From Heterobilharzia americana (Eukaryota; Platyhelminthes; Trematoda; Strigeidida; Schistosomatidae), in NCBI GenBank assembly GCA_944470555.2, contig OX104128.1, forward strand, positions 46,607,920-46,671,919: a DNA stretch of 64,000 nt, written 5' to 3'. Below the pieces are notes generated by a model. The model was given only the letters and a program-made list of their open reading frames with translations, did no database searches and was not told where the DNA came from. Position numbers and translations under genes: made by a program. Each line of letters starts with the position of its first letter. Within the stretch, counting starts at the first letter, position 1. This document shows positions 27,085 through 38,916 of the stretch, in pieces.

Positions 27085-27267
27085 GTCTTTTTTCCACAAA
27101 ACGTTTTTCTATTCGTTATGGTAAGTTTGTTGGATAGATGATGGGTTCTAGGACTTCCAGAACAATTTGTCTATCAGCTTTCTGAGATTTTAGTGAATTA
27201 AGCATTTTTTATAATCTCGTCAAAAGGAAATTTGTGTTGTTTATTTTCCTATGGGTGAGCTTATTCA
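27081..27267. repeat. Direct repeat, copy 2 (187 bp)
   Basis: Second copy of 26438-26624. On the minus strand this copy is continuous with the PLE reverse transcriptase at 28062-27268, so it is the one in native context. Confidence 0.9.
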
Positions 27268-28062
27268 AAATTGAAGATATTGTAGCTGCTTTTGAATCCA
27301 CTAATCGGAAAAGATCCTTCTTGTTCTACTTGCAAGACATTAAACTAGTCTTTCCTAACGCTTAATGCGCATAGAACAAAGGAACTGCTGGAACTGACTC
27401 ATAAATATAACCTTTCTGTATGACCTTCTAAGAACTACTATTAAAAGCATTTCTAAAAACTGTAACAAATTATCATGATCTTCACAAGTGAAAGTCAGAG
27501 AACAATGCACATCATTAAATTTTCTTAATATTCCGTTTTGTCGACATTTGGTCAAGAATAATGACAGTGTAAACAATATAATGTTTGTACCATCCATCCT
27601 TCAGTTTATTTGTTAAAAAAGTTGGCTAATATTGGACCTAAGAGTTAAACCATGACAATTCAACAACTTTGTCCATAAATGTAGTACTGAAGAGAAAATG
27701 TACATTCACGGTATAATGTAGGCGAAATTTTTTGGGACTAAGCTCTGAAAATTCACCATTATTTTATGTTTTCGACACCTGCTTACAAATGAGTTCCACT
27801 GTTTCAGTAAGTAGTACAACGGTGAACAAGGAAACATTTGGAGATATCGTATGTTCTTCAATTATATTCACTTTTTCTACCCTGGAAATAAAATCAGGTA
27901 CACCTTAAAACTATTCTTTACAACTTGCTTGTACTGGAGTTCCAGGACCTCGACTAACCCCTTCATGATATTTGGATATGACGAACTGCATGTACGTCAA
28001 ACCGAACAAAGAGGAAGTTGGAGTTTGTGGACTTCACATAGGCCATTGGTTGGAGATTCTAG
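27268..28062 (-). mobile_element. PLE reverse-transcriptase remnant in the loop of the palindrome
   Basis: On the minus strand, LCEVHKLQLPLCSV (near 28030-27990) is the worn GLPK-HK motif, matching GLPEAHKPQLPLCSV of the copy at 5200. Further along, the catalytic YVDDT is reduced to YIVYT (near 27580). GILRKFNDVHCSLTFTCEDH (about 27478-27537) is the conserved segment after it. The post-RT block reads CLASRTRRIFSD near 27340-27305. Stops and frameshifts are frequent. Confidence 0.75.
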
Positions 28063-28300
28063 GTGATGTGGCTGAGAACCCATGTCAGTGGCGCAGATTT
28101 ATACACACATTATCCTCATCTTAACGCTTCACCGAATCTCACTATTTTCCCATCCTTCCTTTCTCTCTTTTAATATTTTATATTTCTTCTGACTGAATTT
28201 TATTTTCCTCATCTAGCACCTCAGTGCTTTTTTACTTGATGTACTGGTATGAGGTGTGGCAACTCGAACCGTTATGCAGTAATGCCTTGTCCTATGTTGA
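28063..28300 (-). repeat. Dispersed repeat family A, copy 2
   Basis: The reverse complement matches 48530-48770 closely: CGAGTTGCCACACCTC against CGAGCTGCCACAGCTC, then GAGGTGCTAGATGAG, AATAGTGAGATTC, and GATGAGGATAATGTGTGTAT in both. It separates the minus-strand PLE piece from the plus-strand one. Confidence 0.8.
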
Positions 28301-28369
28301 CTTGGATAGATGTACGGATGGATGGACATATGCCATATATCCATGGTGTGTAGTTGGTAATAGTCAAGC

Positions 28370-29123
28370 TAATCAGTTTTTCCATTTATGCTTGCATTTT
28401 CAAATTCAGGTGCTGCTGTGGAAAAAACTAAATATTGTGTACTACCAGGCAACTAAACGAACACCTTGCCCAGCACCTACCTTTGTATCTATGAAAGGGA
28501 TAAGTGAAGTCGATACAAAGTTTAATTTTGCTGCATTTAGTCCATAGATAGTCCATAGATAAGACCAATTCGTTGAAAATAACCTATTCAATCCGACAAA
28601 ATCTGCTGGATGGAATTCTTATTCACATATAGCAAAAAGCTGAGGTTGTGGTGGATTACAGAAAACAACACCGGTCTTTGTATGCAGAGAAAGGTTGTAC
28701 AACCCTTTTCTCTGCCTTGACCAGAAAAAACCTAATAAACTATTCGAAAGATAAATTTGTCTTGTCAACTTCTTCCCTTCACTTGACCCCCTTCATCTAC
28801 ATATATCTTAAGACTTTGACTACCTAAGTGTTTCATTCTTCAGTATTATGCAGCTTGTATTTTTGTAAGATTTGACCTACATTGGATGTTTAAATGTCTT
28901 CAGCAGCACGTTGTTCTTTATCCTCTATGATTAGAATTATTATTCGGGCATTTACCATTTACAAGGTGTACAAAATCTTTAATTACATAAAAATTCGCCA
29001 ATGAACTAGAGGCGGAGTCCAAGACGCTAAGTTTTCTGGACTGCTGGACCATGCTAAATAATTACTTAGCACTCTTAGTGATCTCTATGGAAAAGTTACA
29101 CATTCTAAAAAATACCTCAAATA
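28370..29123 (+). mobile_element. PLE 3' segment, plus orientation
   Basis: TGAAAGGGATAAGTGAAGTC (28491) is the same sequence as the minus strand of 3970-3995. The following 150 bp align with 3690-3900, including CATATAGC and the CTCTGCCTTG block. The first 294 bp lie in the palindrome loop and the rest in the right arm. Confidence 0.6.
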
Positions 29124-29576
29124 TGAATAAGCTCACCCATAGGAAAATAAACAACACAAATTTCCTTTTGACGAGATTATAAAAAATGCTTAATTCACTA
29201 AAATCTCAGAAAGCTGATAGACAAATTGTTCTGGAAGTCCTAGAACCCATCATCTATCCAACAAACTTACCATAACGAATAGAAAAACGTTTTGTGGAAA
29301 AAAGACAACAGAAATCCAACTCAAAACGATTGGATAAGTACTGTTATAATTTCTACATCAGAAGAAATTATCTGTGTACTTATTAGTTACAGCATTCAGG
29401 TGTTCTGTAGAATGACGAACACTGTGCTTTCACACTTGTGCAAATCAAAACATCCGACTCCTAATTTCGAATAACAGAACTCTCTTTATAAGGTAGACTA
29501 TAGTGAATACGCTGCTACACACAATGTTGAGACATTTCACGTACTGACACGTTCACTGGAATATGGTCAGAGTTGC
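28664..29576. repeat. Long inverted repeat, right arm (913 bp)
   Basis: Partner of 26172-27084. Its left part continues the plus-strand PLE 3' segment from the loop without a break, so this arm looks like the source and the left arm the inverted copy. Confidence 0.95.
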
Positions 29577-31977
29577 AATAATCTACGGAAAATTGGTTTA
29601 AACTAGTAAACGTTAAAAAATCTCTGCTTCACGTCGCATAAAGAATGTCCTGTCATATGATATCATTTGAGGAATTGGGCATTCTTTCAAATGTTTACCT
29701 TGTTTTAAAAGAGTTGGCTTTCGATAAAGATTTCCATCTTTGTATGTACCCTTCTGTGGTCAGCAGAAAGATACCTTAGTTATGCCATAAATATAATAAG
29801 CATAATGACTTGCATTGAAAGTGCTAAATGATATACACTTAGTTGGTTGAGCTTAGTTTAATTACGCACGACTCAGTATGGTTTGTTCACATGATATCTC
29901 ACATGGTAGTTGGACAAAACCCTTTCGGGACAGGAGTTTATCTCCTAAGTCGGTTGAGTACAGGGCTGATAACCTGGAGGCCACTGGTTCACTTCCTGCT
30001 TCTACCTTGATTTTCATTTCATTTCAGTCATCATTCAGTATCAGCCAGGTAGCCAAACTGATAACCAACTTTTTAATATAGTAGTTTAATTTCATTCTTC
30101 CCTGTTGTCTCACAACTGTATTGTATATTTCTCCGTGAAACCGAATTCCTCACAGTACGTTTGTACAAACGGAACAACCTGGATAATCCCCTTTGACCGG
30201 TTTGCTAAATTGCTCACATAAATTATATTGATCTTTGCTCTGTATCACGATCTGAGTGAATGATCGTGAAGGTCAAATATCAAATATAAATGTTAACCTG
30301 AAAACTTAATATTCGATTGCTGCTGTTGGATAGGGTCTTCCTAGCAAGATCAAAGCTTTGAGGAATAATACTAAGTGTTTGTTTCACTTTTGGTCTTAAT
30401 ATATTATGTCGGGGCTACACAAATAGGTTATACCTTACATAAGTCACCAATATTTCTTTATTCACACAAAGTTTTCTGAATTCGATTTGTATAAGATTCT
30501 GCGACTGTGAAGACTTGACTTTCTTATACCGCTGTCTGCTGGCTAGTGTAAGTGACTTGACAGAGTAGCTGTTGCAGCTAGAGTTTAGGAGTTGCTCAGT
30601 TATTAAGTTCTTGGAGTCTTGACTCAAGAACTATATTATCATTTAGGCAAGTACTCACCACACTAGAAGACCACAGTCTTTCCATTTGATCTATATATTT
30701 GCTTCCACAGGCATATTCGAGTTTCTTTATGCAGTTGAGAGTGTCGATAATAGATGCTTTTTGTTTCTTATAGCATTTTATTACCCACTTTCTAGTCCTA
30801 AGGGACACTAATTTTACATAATTTAAGCTATTCTTATGGCTATATTGACTCTCCATTTGATTATGTCACACAAATCGTCTCTTTTAAATGAGACGTTGAT
30901 ATATACTGACTTCTTTTGGGCTGTGAAGATAGTCTGTTTCGCCTATAGGTTTCTAGAGTGCTTGCCGATGGAACGCTAGGGATATCCCTATCTCGATAGG
31001 ATTTCTTTGGAAGCCTTTATTTCATTTAAAGTGCATACACTGTCCGGTTCGTGGTGTTGTTTTCTGTATCCATAAAGAAAGATTACACTTTTACTGGAAC
31101 ATTTGCATATTGGGTTCCACGTATTCTCCACGATATGATGCTAACCAGTAGGAGTTAAAAGAAGCTAATAAATTATGTCATCCTGACTGTTACTTTCAAA
31201 GTCATTAGAATGATGTTTATGTAGAATAACTTAACTGTCGTGTAACAACGATTGCCGCTTTTCAGCGGTATGCACACATGACCTCTCTAGGAACAGAACT
31301 TAGGACTTAAGCCAGTCGCGGTGAAGACGTGAACCACTCAGTTACCAGATCTTTTGCTGAATAGTCAATAATTTCCTACTTCTATCACTTCACGATGTAG
31401 CGCGACTATCAACCAAGGTCTTCAGTTGCCATCTACTTTACTTCCAACTGGTTGACCCCATAGGTGACTGCTTCTCATTAGAATTTCGAGATATCCACGA
31501 AAAACGTCATTATGAACAAAAAATAATCATCGTCATAATGTCTGCTGAGAATTGATTACAGCGTGTATCCTAGTAAAAAATTAATTGAATACAAATAGCT
31601 TTCTTTTTTCCATGCGAATTTTTTATGTGCTCTTCTTTCTCTAATAATATTAATAGTCTAAAACGTTATTTTTTCCTGGGGAAAATTACTTTTCAAGTAA
31701 GATAATTTATTGTTATTTCAGTAAAACAGTATTACTTAGCATATCTAGGGCATATAGAAACTGAGTAGATGAGTCTGTTGCCTTGATAAAGCTTTTATAT
31801 AAGTGGATTTCCATTTACATTCTATTTCCAAGACTTTTTCTTTAGCTAATGAATGGCTTGAATTATTACTTTCAAAGCCATGTGAATAAGCTGATCTGCA
31901 CATTTTCAATTACGTCTCATAATAAATAAATGGTTTGTTCGATTTATCACCATGAGAGTGCGATGTAAATGCTAGTC
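29577..31977. other. Stretch without a recognisable gene
   Basis: Two overlapping minus-strand open stretches (30415-30627 and 30596-30856) have fairly protein-like composition but no motif, splice context or homology I can name. A block at 31250-31370, richer in G and C, may be a tRNA-like repeat. Confidence 0.4.
29905..30060 (+). repeat. tRNA-like dispersed repeat, copy 2
   Basis: GGTTGAGTACAGGGCTGATA followed by CTGGAGGCCACTGGTTCACT resembles a degenerate tRNA-derived SINE head. It is the partner of 405-500. Confidence 0.35.
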
Positions 31978-32059
31978 AAAAATGAAGATGTTTTCAAAAA
32001 TGAAGGCTAGTCATTTATTTGCATATGATAGTGTTTTAACTAGAAAGTATAATGGTATA

Positions 32060-32350
32060 GCTTACTTAGTAGCTAGATATGGAATCTGCGATTCGCGTGC
32101 CCTCCTACTTGGGACTCGTCAGACACGTGAGCCTGCATCCCGTTGGAGGGTGGTGTTCTCATTGAGACTTGAATCCAGTGCACATCACTTCAGACGCCAA
32201 GAGAGTCATCCGCTAGGTCACTTGTGTACAAAAGCCACCTCTTATACAACCGATATCATTTGCTATTTATTGGTACTTGTAATGTCGCGCTGTCATCCTG
32301 GATCGAACTGCTTGACCTGTGCTGGCAGATGGTCTACTATGCAGTACTAA
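32060..32350 (-). repeat. Hammerhead SINE-like repeats, two partial copies in tandem
   Basis: On the minus strand, 32230-32060 carries the head (GGCGTCTGAAGTGATG), AGTCTCAATGAGAACA and a worn hammerhead core (TGACGAGTCCCAAGTAGGA, with the GAAA box lost). At 32278-32350 a minus-strand tail of another copy (GTAATGTCGCGCTGTC at its terminus) abuts it. The 107-residue plus-strand open reading of this region is a by-product. Confidence 0.6.
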
Positions 32351-34777
32351 GGTATTCACATAGGAGACCATCGACTGACAGAGTTAGGAGGTATAATATT
32401 CAGCGAATGTAACGACAGGTAACATTTTGCATTCTTATTAATAGGCCTACAATTTAATTAGTTTTATTACTTCATGCTTTTCCTATAACAGCTAAAAGCT
32501 ATATATCAACCACTGCGTCGGCGGTATAACTGAAATATGTTCGGTGATTTGTTTAGGCTTTTAGATGGGAGGCTGACTTAAGTCTCATCAGAAGCGATGG
32601 TGTATTCCAATTAAAATACCTTATAGTTGCAACCAACAAGTTTACTATTTGTGAATCAGCTAAAGTCATTCATCTAATTCTACTATCAAGAGCATAACGC
32701 TAACGACATCGCAAAAAGGTGTGGGAATCTAGCAACAGAAGATCAAAATTTAAATCAGATTTACTAATATCTTAAAGAAGTAGAACACAAACTAACTCAG
32801 AGGAGATGAAAACCTCAAAAGTTATTATCATCGGACTACTAAAGTTATGTTCCTGAAGATTTCCTCTTAAAAAACGCCTCAGAAAGATCTTGTTATCTTC
32901 ACTGGCTTTTTCTAAAAAGTAACCAAAAATTGATGTATCAATGGTAAAAGCACAGAGTTTATTAGATAATTAATATTTACAATAAATTTCTTTATAAATG
33001 TCTTGTCATTAGGGGAAGAAAATTTAATGATTACAAGTTAGTAGCTTTCAATGCAAAGTTACCTACATAAATCCAACTTTCTGTGTAGGATTAAGTATTA
33101 GGACAATTAATTCATGTAGGATTTCATCACGCTAACAGTTGGTGAATAAGATTTAAAAACACGACAAATTTTATCACTTTGTTCTGTACACTACTGATTA
33201 AGAACTCAGTAGTTATTAGTAACTTTACTGCAAAAGATGAAAATTTCAAACTAGACTGGCTAGTGAAACCAATCAGTTACTGGAAGAATATGAATATTAC
33301 TGTTTTGTTTAGTTCTCTCCAAAACGGAGATAAAACTTTTTGTATTCATAGAATAAGGAAGAAAAACTTAAAGGCTAGTTAGTTAGTTTGTATAGCACTA
33401 CTGCATCAGGAGGAACAATAACAAAGAATAGTACAAATAAAAGAATAAGGAAACAAGTGATTAATTCTCACATAGTGTATTAAATGTAAATGCTCAGATA
33501 CATAAAACTTTTAATACTTAAGAAAAGAAAGACTTTTTCATCAATACCAACAATGCTGGTTTCACATAGGAGCAGTATTCGGTAGGTGAATTAAGCATTT
33601 CTTTCTTCGTTTCCTCCTCCAATTTTCCTTAACCCTTTAAGCAACTATTAAAAATTACATTCTCATATTCAGATTTAAAAAAGATAAATCTCAGTGATGC
33701 ACAGTTATCTTTATTTTGCCTACCAAAATGCAAAACGTAAAAGGGAATTTGAATGTGACGCATTCTAGGAATTGAAGAATATGTGGATATCTTTTACTAC
33801 TAAACTAACAAAAAAATGTGAATGAATATGAACAATGATACAAAATGACCAAACTTAAACATTAAGATATTCCTATTCTAACATAGAGCCTTTTTACATG
33901 ACAATTTTTCAACAGAAATTAGGCAACAGACTATAGTATTTTCAGTCAAATTTTACAGAGTAATCCTCTGCTGATTAGCATTTACCGAAAACAATAAGTG
34001 AAAATACAATAATCACGGGTAGAAATAGAATATCTTACAAATTAATCATTAGACAATATAAGCATGCTAAATTACAATAGATTATTCAAATCTCCATTTT
34101 TTAAGTCTAACTTCAAGTGAGCTGTTTACGTTTTGAACTCTAATTTTTTGTATAAGTAAGTGCTCATCACTGAACATTCTACAACTTTCTGAATGCTACA
34201 GTGTAAACATTTCAGTAATGACATGTCTCTTAATAATTTAACTTTTTCGGTAATTAATAAATGCATGAATCTACTTATAAGTTCTAATTGCCTGAGAACT
34301 TTATGCAATAACAACCTTTTTTATGGAAGTATCACCATTGAAAGTTCTAAAATTGAACAACTGAAAGTTGATTATAGGTTCATTTTGAATCTACACCTCT
34401 GATACATCTGTTCGTACATGTCAATTGAACAAATGAATATGAAATACTCCTTGAAGGCATTTAAACAAAAGTCCCCCTTCTTATAATCATAGAGTGACTA
34501 TGAGTAGAGAATACAACGGCCGATAATAACAGTATTAGCGTTAGAAGATTTACTATCACTAGAATGATAAAAAGAGCTCAAGCGTTGGTAAAAAGCAAAT
34601 ATCCATCTATCTATATGCACATTTTCCTTGACAAACAAAGTTTGTTTGTTGTACTAAATCAAAATACTTCAACCAACCACTTCACTTGTATTTGTAGCAT
34701 TATAAAACGGTTGAGGAAATAATATTTGAAACGAAAAATATTCTCTCTGTGTAGTTTGCTTATCTGTGGTATGTATC
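32351..34777. other. No gene seen; probably includes receptor 3' UTR and downstream DNA
   Basis: The receptor stop codon is at 34778-34780 (minus), so its 3' UTR must lie just below. I could not choose a polyadenylation site with confidence. The rest is AT-rich and has no motif. Confidence 0.5.
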
Positions 34778-35907
34778 TTATGTGGTCTCTTCTGAATCTT
34801 CTCCCGATCTTGGAAAGTACAGCAGTATAGAAATGCCCAAAGCGCAGAGGTAGATAACAAAAAATAAACGATCCAACACCATACCTACTGCTCTCCATTC
34901 AGAGATAATTTTATTATTCTTCTCCTTTTTCTCATTCTGTTTCTGCATGAAACGTATACCTTTTACGATTTCTGAAACATCACGTGTGACCATGCGAACA
35001 CGTTTAAGGAGATGTTGATCACAGTCGTTATTAGGTTTTTTATATTTAGGACCGATAAAACTACTTGAATTAGCTCTCCATAGATTACCATTGTCTGCAT
35101 CTGCATTAACTTCCTTGTCTGAATGATGATTTGGAACACGATGACTGCGACCCCCAACACTATGTCCAGCTGAACTCCATCTTGGTAGATTCATTTTATT
35201 TATTTCTTCTTCCTCTGAATCATCTTGACATACTGGAGATGTGAATGGATAAAATGGGGATGTTGGTTGACCACTTTGTAAAGAACTGTTCCATTTTGTG
35301 TTAGCAGCTGATATAGCTTTCTTGGACGCTCCAGGCTTGATACATTGTAGAAGAAAGTGTTCTAAATCGGGTCCAACGTTTCTGTTCCGCGTTGAATGCA
35401 TATCATCTTCATCATCAGTCGCCTCATCTTCATCTCCACTTTGCTTATTATTCTCATTATATCCACGTGATGATAAACGTTTGTAATGCATGTTAGATTC
35501 ATTGATTGCAGCTGTCCAAACTGCTGCTAATTCATCTGTTGGGTCATGTGTAAAGTGGTTCTTGGGAGTTGTTTGCATGGAGCACTGTTGTTCACCGTAA
35601 TATGCTGGGTCAGCATCATTATATGCGCCAGTGGATGCAGCAGCTGCAGCTGCTAGACCCGCACAGGCAGGGCAAAAAGAACATGGAACAGCTTGTTCAT
35701 CTTCTCGTGTTGGTCTCCTACTGTATGGGGGAAAATGTTTCATTTGAGAGTTATTATCAGTATAATAACAACCAGGATATTTGTGGTTTGGTGATCCTGC
35801 TGGAAACTGTGATTTCATATGCATTTGACGAATATTACTTTCGTAGCATTCCGGTGAACAGAATTTATTACCATATGGTTTTCCATAGCGATTTAGTTTG
35901 GGATTGT
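34778..35907 (-). CDS. Nicotinic acetylcholine receptor subunit, last exon (loop, MA helix, TM4)
   Basis: The exon starts after a good acceptor (TATCACTTTTTCAG on the minus strand) and ends at TAA. Its first two bases complete a codon with the preceding exon (G|AC, Asp). It then encodes 375 residues. Most is the TM3-TM4 cytoplasmic loop: low-complexity, with a CSFCPAC cysteine cluster, an alanine run and acidic stretches (DEDEATDDEDD, DDSEEEE). Near the end come the membrane-associated amphipathic helix (KRVRMVTRDVSEIVKGIRFM) and TM4 (VGMVLDRLFFVIYLCALGIS, about 34810-34895), both characteristic of the family. The subunit would assemble into a pentameric acetylcholine-gated channel in the plasma membrane. 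The ATG at 36019 lies in the intron and is not a start. Cation or anion selectivity cannot be told because TM2 is outside the recognised exons. Confidence 0.88.
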
Positions 35908-37751
35908 CTGAAAAAGTGATAAAACAATAGCTGTCTACATGTCGTAAGTTACCAAAGACTATGAAAATTAACTGAAATTTTGAACATTTACAGATAAAAT
36001 ATTTCAGCTTTTGTTTCATATTGACCTAATATATGTTTAAATTCATGTTTATTTATACCAAATTGACTGTCTCAATGAAGAATTCAATTCTTTTCTTCTA
36101 CTTACTAATTAGTTTACGGTTTCAGACGTTCGTTAAACTTGTTAAAAAACTGGTCAGTCGCCATCAAATGTTTGTTTCAGTATTTTTGTAACCAGTCATC
36201 TTACCTTCTTGTCATCCTCATGAGAAGGGTTTTCCTATGATTGTTTAACGCTTCTGGATGCATCTGATCTCTGTTTTTATTCGAGAACGTAACGTTTTTG
36301 GCACTCAGTTCCCATTCCATTGCTGTCCAAATGTAAAATGTTATGCTGTAATCATATGCATTAAGTATGGTTGGATTTCTATAGTCAGTAACAATTTATT
36401 TATATGATTTTAAATAGGTAGTGGAAAATTAGGGAGGCTATATATATATTCATCTCATTACGTCAGCAGTATTCAAGCTGATCAACGGAACCAGACGTAG
36501 AGAATTCAGAATTCACTTCTTTATTGGTTTGGGCAATCAAGCCTTATTTTGAGAACTTAGGAATTGCGATAGACGTTTCTAAACCTTGTTCTACATTTTT
36601 CACAAAATTAACAAACATTCATTGACATTTGTAATTTCTTGTTGCTATACTAGGTCGAATCGCCTAACCTCCGTTGCAGATGGGCTTCTGTGTGGACGCT
36701 TCGATACCGCCTAGATACTTATTATATTGTAGTCTATTTGGAGGCTAGCAGTGGAATCCAGGCAGCATGTTCCCTCCTATTCGGGAATCGTGCCTCAGTG
36801 ACCCAGTGGATAAGGCTTCGGCATTTGAAGAAATGGGGAATGGGTTCCAGTCTCAGTCAGAACAACATTACTAGCTAGGGTGTACGTACATGTGGCTAAT
36901 GAGTCCTAAACACGATGAAACATGTGTCCTGGACTCCACTGCTAGCCCTCAAACAGACGTTAATATGAGGAATATCCAGGCAGTATTGTGACATCTGCAC
37001 AGGAACCCATCTACCAAACGAGTTAATGCATATCAACCAAGTACAGCAACGTGAAAAAAACAAGTGTCAATAATCAGCTATGAGTTTTGTTAGTCGTTGA
37101 ATTTCACAATTATGTTATTCATATTTCATGCGTAGGTAATGTGAACTACCAATGCTTTTGAGGGGTGAATTGTCGTGATGAACTTACCAAGGAAAGGATA
37201 AGTTTTTGTGTGGAAGATCTCTCTCAAGTTAGTTCTCCCTTTATCATACAAAGTAATCGAGAGCATACTAAAATTGCTGTGTTGTAGGTAGAAATATGAG
37301 TTGAGCATGCGCCTTAATTTTACTAGATCAATATTTTGTACTAACCAATGAATTTTCTTTAGGGTTTCAAACAGTACAAGGCATATATCGGTAAGCAGAA
37401 TAAAATAAGTCTATATTGCTCAATAGTTTCTAGTTAACTGCAAGCAGCTGTTAAATAAGTAGTCAGTGAAACGTATAAATAAAGGTAATTCTTTCGTCTT
37501 GACTTGAGATACACCCATCTGGATAGACAAAAATGCACGCTAAACCATACATTGTTCATGAAGGACTGGTAGTCTTTCATGATTTATCATGTGAATAATA
37601 GTTCGATGAATCAAGCTTTAAGTCCAATTATAAATTGAGCTTTAAAAAATATTTAGATAATTCATTTGGTAAAACATCCATCAATTCTAAAATATGAACC
37701 ACTAAGGAGATCATTTAAGTATCTAAAACCTAACTGTAAATGAAAACTTAC
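35908..37751 (-). other. Receptor intron, 1844 bp
   Basis: Donor GTAAGTTTTC after 37752 and acceptor TTTTTCAG before 35907. It contains a head-to-head hammerhead SINE pair at 36637-37050. No other coding signal is seen. Confidence 0.75.
36637..37050. repeat. Head-to-head pair of hammerhead SINE-like repeats
   Basis: The left half is on the minus strand: tail from GTAATTTC at 36637, decayed hammerhead at 36756-36792. The right half is on the plus strand: head GTGGATAAGGCTTCGGCATT at 36810, AGTCTCAGTCAGAACAAC, hammerhead region CTAATGAGTCC...GATGAAAC at 36897-36921, tail to about 37050. Sm-alpha repeats of schistosomes have CTGATGAG...CGAAA at this place; here a core G is A and stem II is broken. 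This one sits in a receptor intron. Confidence 0.75.
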
Positions 37752-37971
37752 CGATAAACTGTTCGTTGAATTCACTTCTCATAAGCGAAAACCTTTTAGG
37801 ATTAAATGAATTTCCATGGAGTAAATTGTCTGGTGGGATAATAAAAGCATGTCCACAATTTGTGTTTCCTGCAGTCTTGTCAGACATCTTGTTAGAGGCA
37901 GCAGGAGGAGGTGGACCCCCTGGTGGGCCAACATTGACTAGTAAAATTCGAGCCCCATGATGCAATGCCAA
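37752..37971 (-). CDS. Nicotinic acetylcholine receptor subunit, exon after TM3
   Basis: This is a 220-bp exon with clean borders on the minus strand: acceptor TCGTTTCAG|TTGGC and donor ATCG|GTAAGT. It encodes 73 codons plus one base. LALHHGARILLVNVG directly continues the upstream exon's VPFWLRK. The joined sequence resembles the family's post-TM3 region, where an aromatic or hydrophobic stretch with AR precedes the variable loop. The rest (GPPGGPPPPAASNK and a Pro/Asn-rich part) is start-of-loop sequence. Both joins keep the frame, which is the main support. The ATG at 38013 lies in the intron. Confidence 0.85.
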
Positions 37972-38189
37972 CTGAAACGATAAAATGAGTGAAAAAGATG
38001 ACTTTTGTGTCATTTTATAATGTGAGCGTTAACATCATTGACTGAATATGTAAACAGTATACACCTTAAAAAAGTAATTAGTCAGTGTAATTTAAGACGT
38101 AGTGAACCATGATTACACAATAAAAACTTAATATTCAGACAGTACATATAACATTCAAGTTCATTGCATGTTCTCATCCAGATATAACT

Positions 38190-38430
38190 TTTATTGCGAT
38201 TTGTAGGTCTCTGGGGATTTAATGATTGATTTTAGGTTGGTGCTCATCATGGAGTGATATCAACTGGAGAACCATTGGAAAACTCGGAGTACCGAAAAAC
38301 CGTTTCGTCTCAACATGAGACTCCTCGTCATTGATCACACGCAACCTCACCAGGTACCGAACCCAGGGACTCCAAGTTCTGCGGCCAGCACTTTACCGGT
38401 AAACCCCTGAATTAGGATCCGATGATCCAT
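38190..38430 (+). repeat. Dispersed repeat family B, copy 2
   Basis: Aligns with 19925-20165 over its first 90 bp; the remainder differs more. It contains GACTCCTCGTCA facing GTTTCGTCTCAAC (38310-38340), which resembles a hammerhead on the minus strand but has three extra bases before stem II. Confidence 0.5.
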
Positions 38431-38916
38431 ATTCCCTATTTCTGTCAGTTTGCGACATAGTGACACCTTCCACAACATCTAGTTATGCTTTTAATCCTGT
38501 CTAACTGTGTAGATGAACGTCAGGAGTTTGTTGTTGAGTATATAAGCTTCATTTATAAAAGTTCTTTCAGATTAACCTTATAATGATCAAGTGACTTTAT
38601 TCCAGTTGTAACTCACTTTGAGGAATATAAATAGTATCAGGAAAAGAATATACTAAGGCCTAAATTGTATCAATTATTTGAATGTATATAAGGTTATACA
38701 TCGCATCAACCCCTTACCTAAATTCAAGTACATTCCTAATTTAGGGCAAAAGTAAGCTTATCTTCTACTCCAAATCATCCCATATAGACGACTTTTTACC
38801 CCTCAAATCGATTATCACGCTGCAATCACCCTCACCAGTTGTTGAAGTTCCTTCAGTAGTCGTTTCTGGATGTCGATTTTTATATTCTTTCATGTTCTTA
38901 GACACTGTGACCCAGA

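Noticed and set aside
30415..30856. Two overlapping minus-strand open readings of 70 and 86 residues
   Set aside because: Protein-like composition but no motif, splice context or second copy; too weak to call.
35908..36019. Start of the receptor last exon at the ATG of the 413-codon open frame
   Set aside because: The first 37 codons lie upstream of a clear TTTTTCAG acceptor, and the spliced frame from 37752 joins correctly at 35907.
38285..38345. Minus-strand TGACGA...GAGACGAAAC resembling a hammerhead
   Set aside because: Three extra bases separate the core from the pairing stem and the first C is A; kept only as a note in repeat family B.
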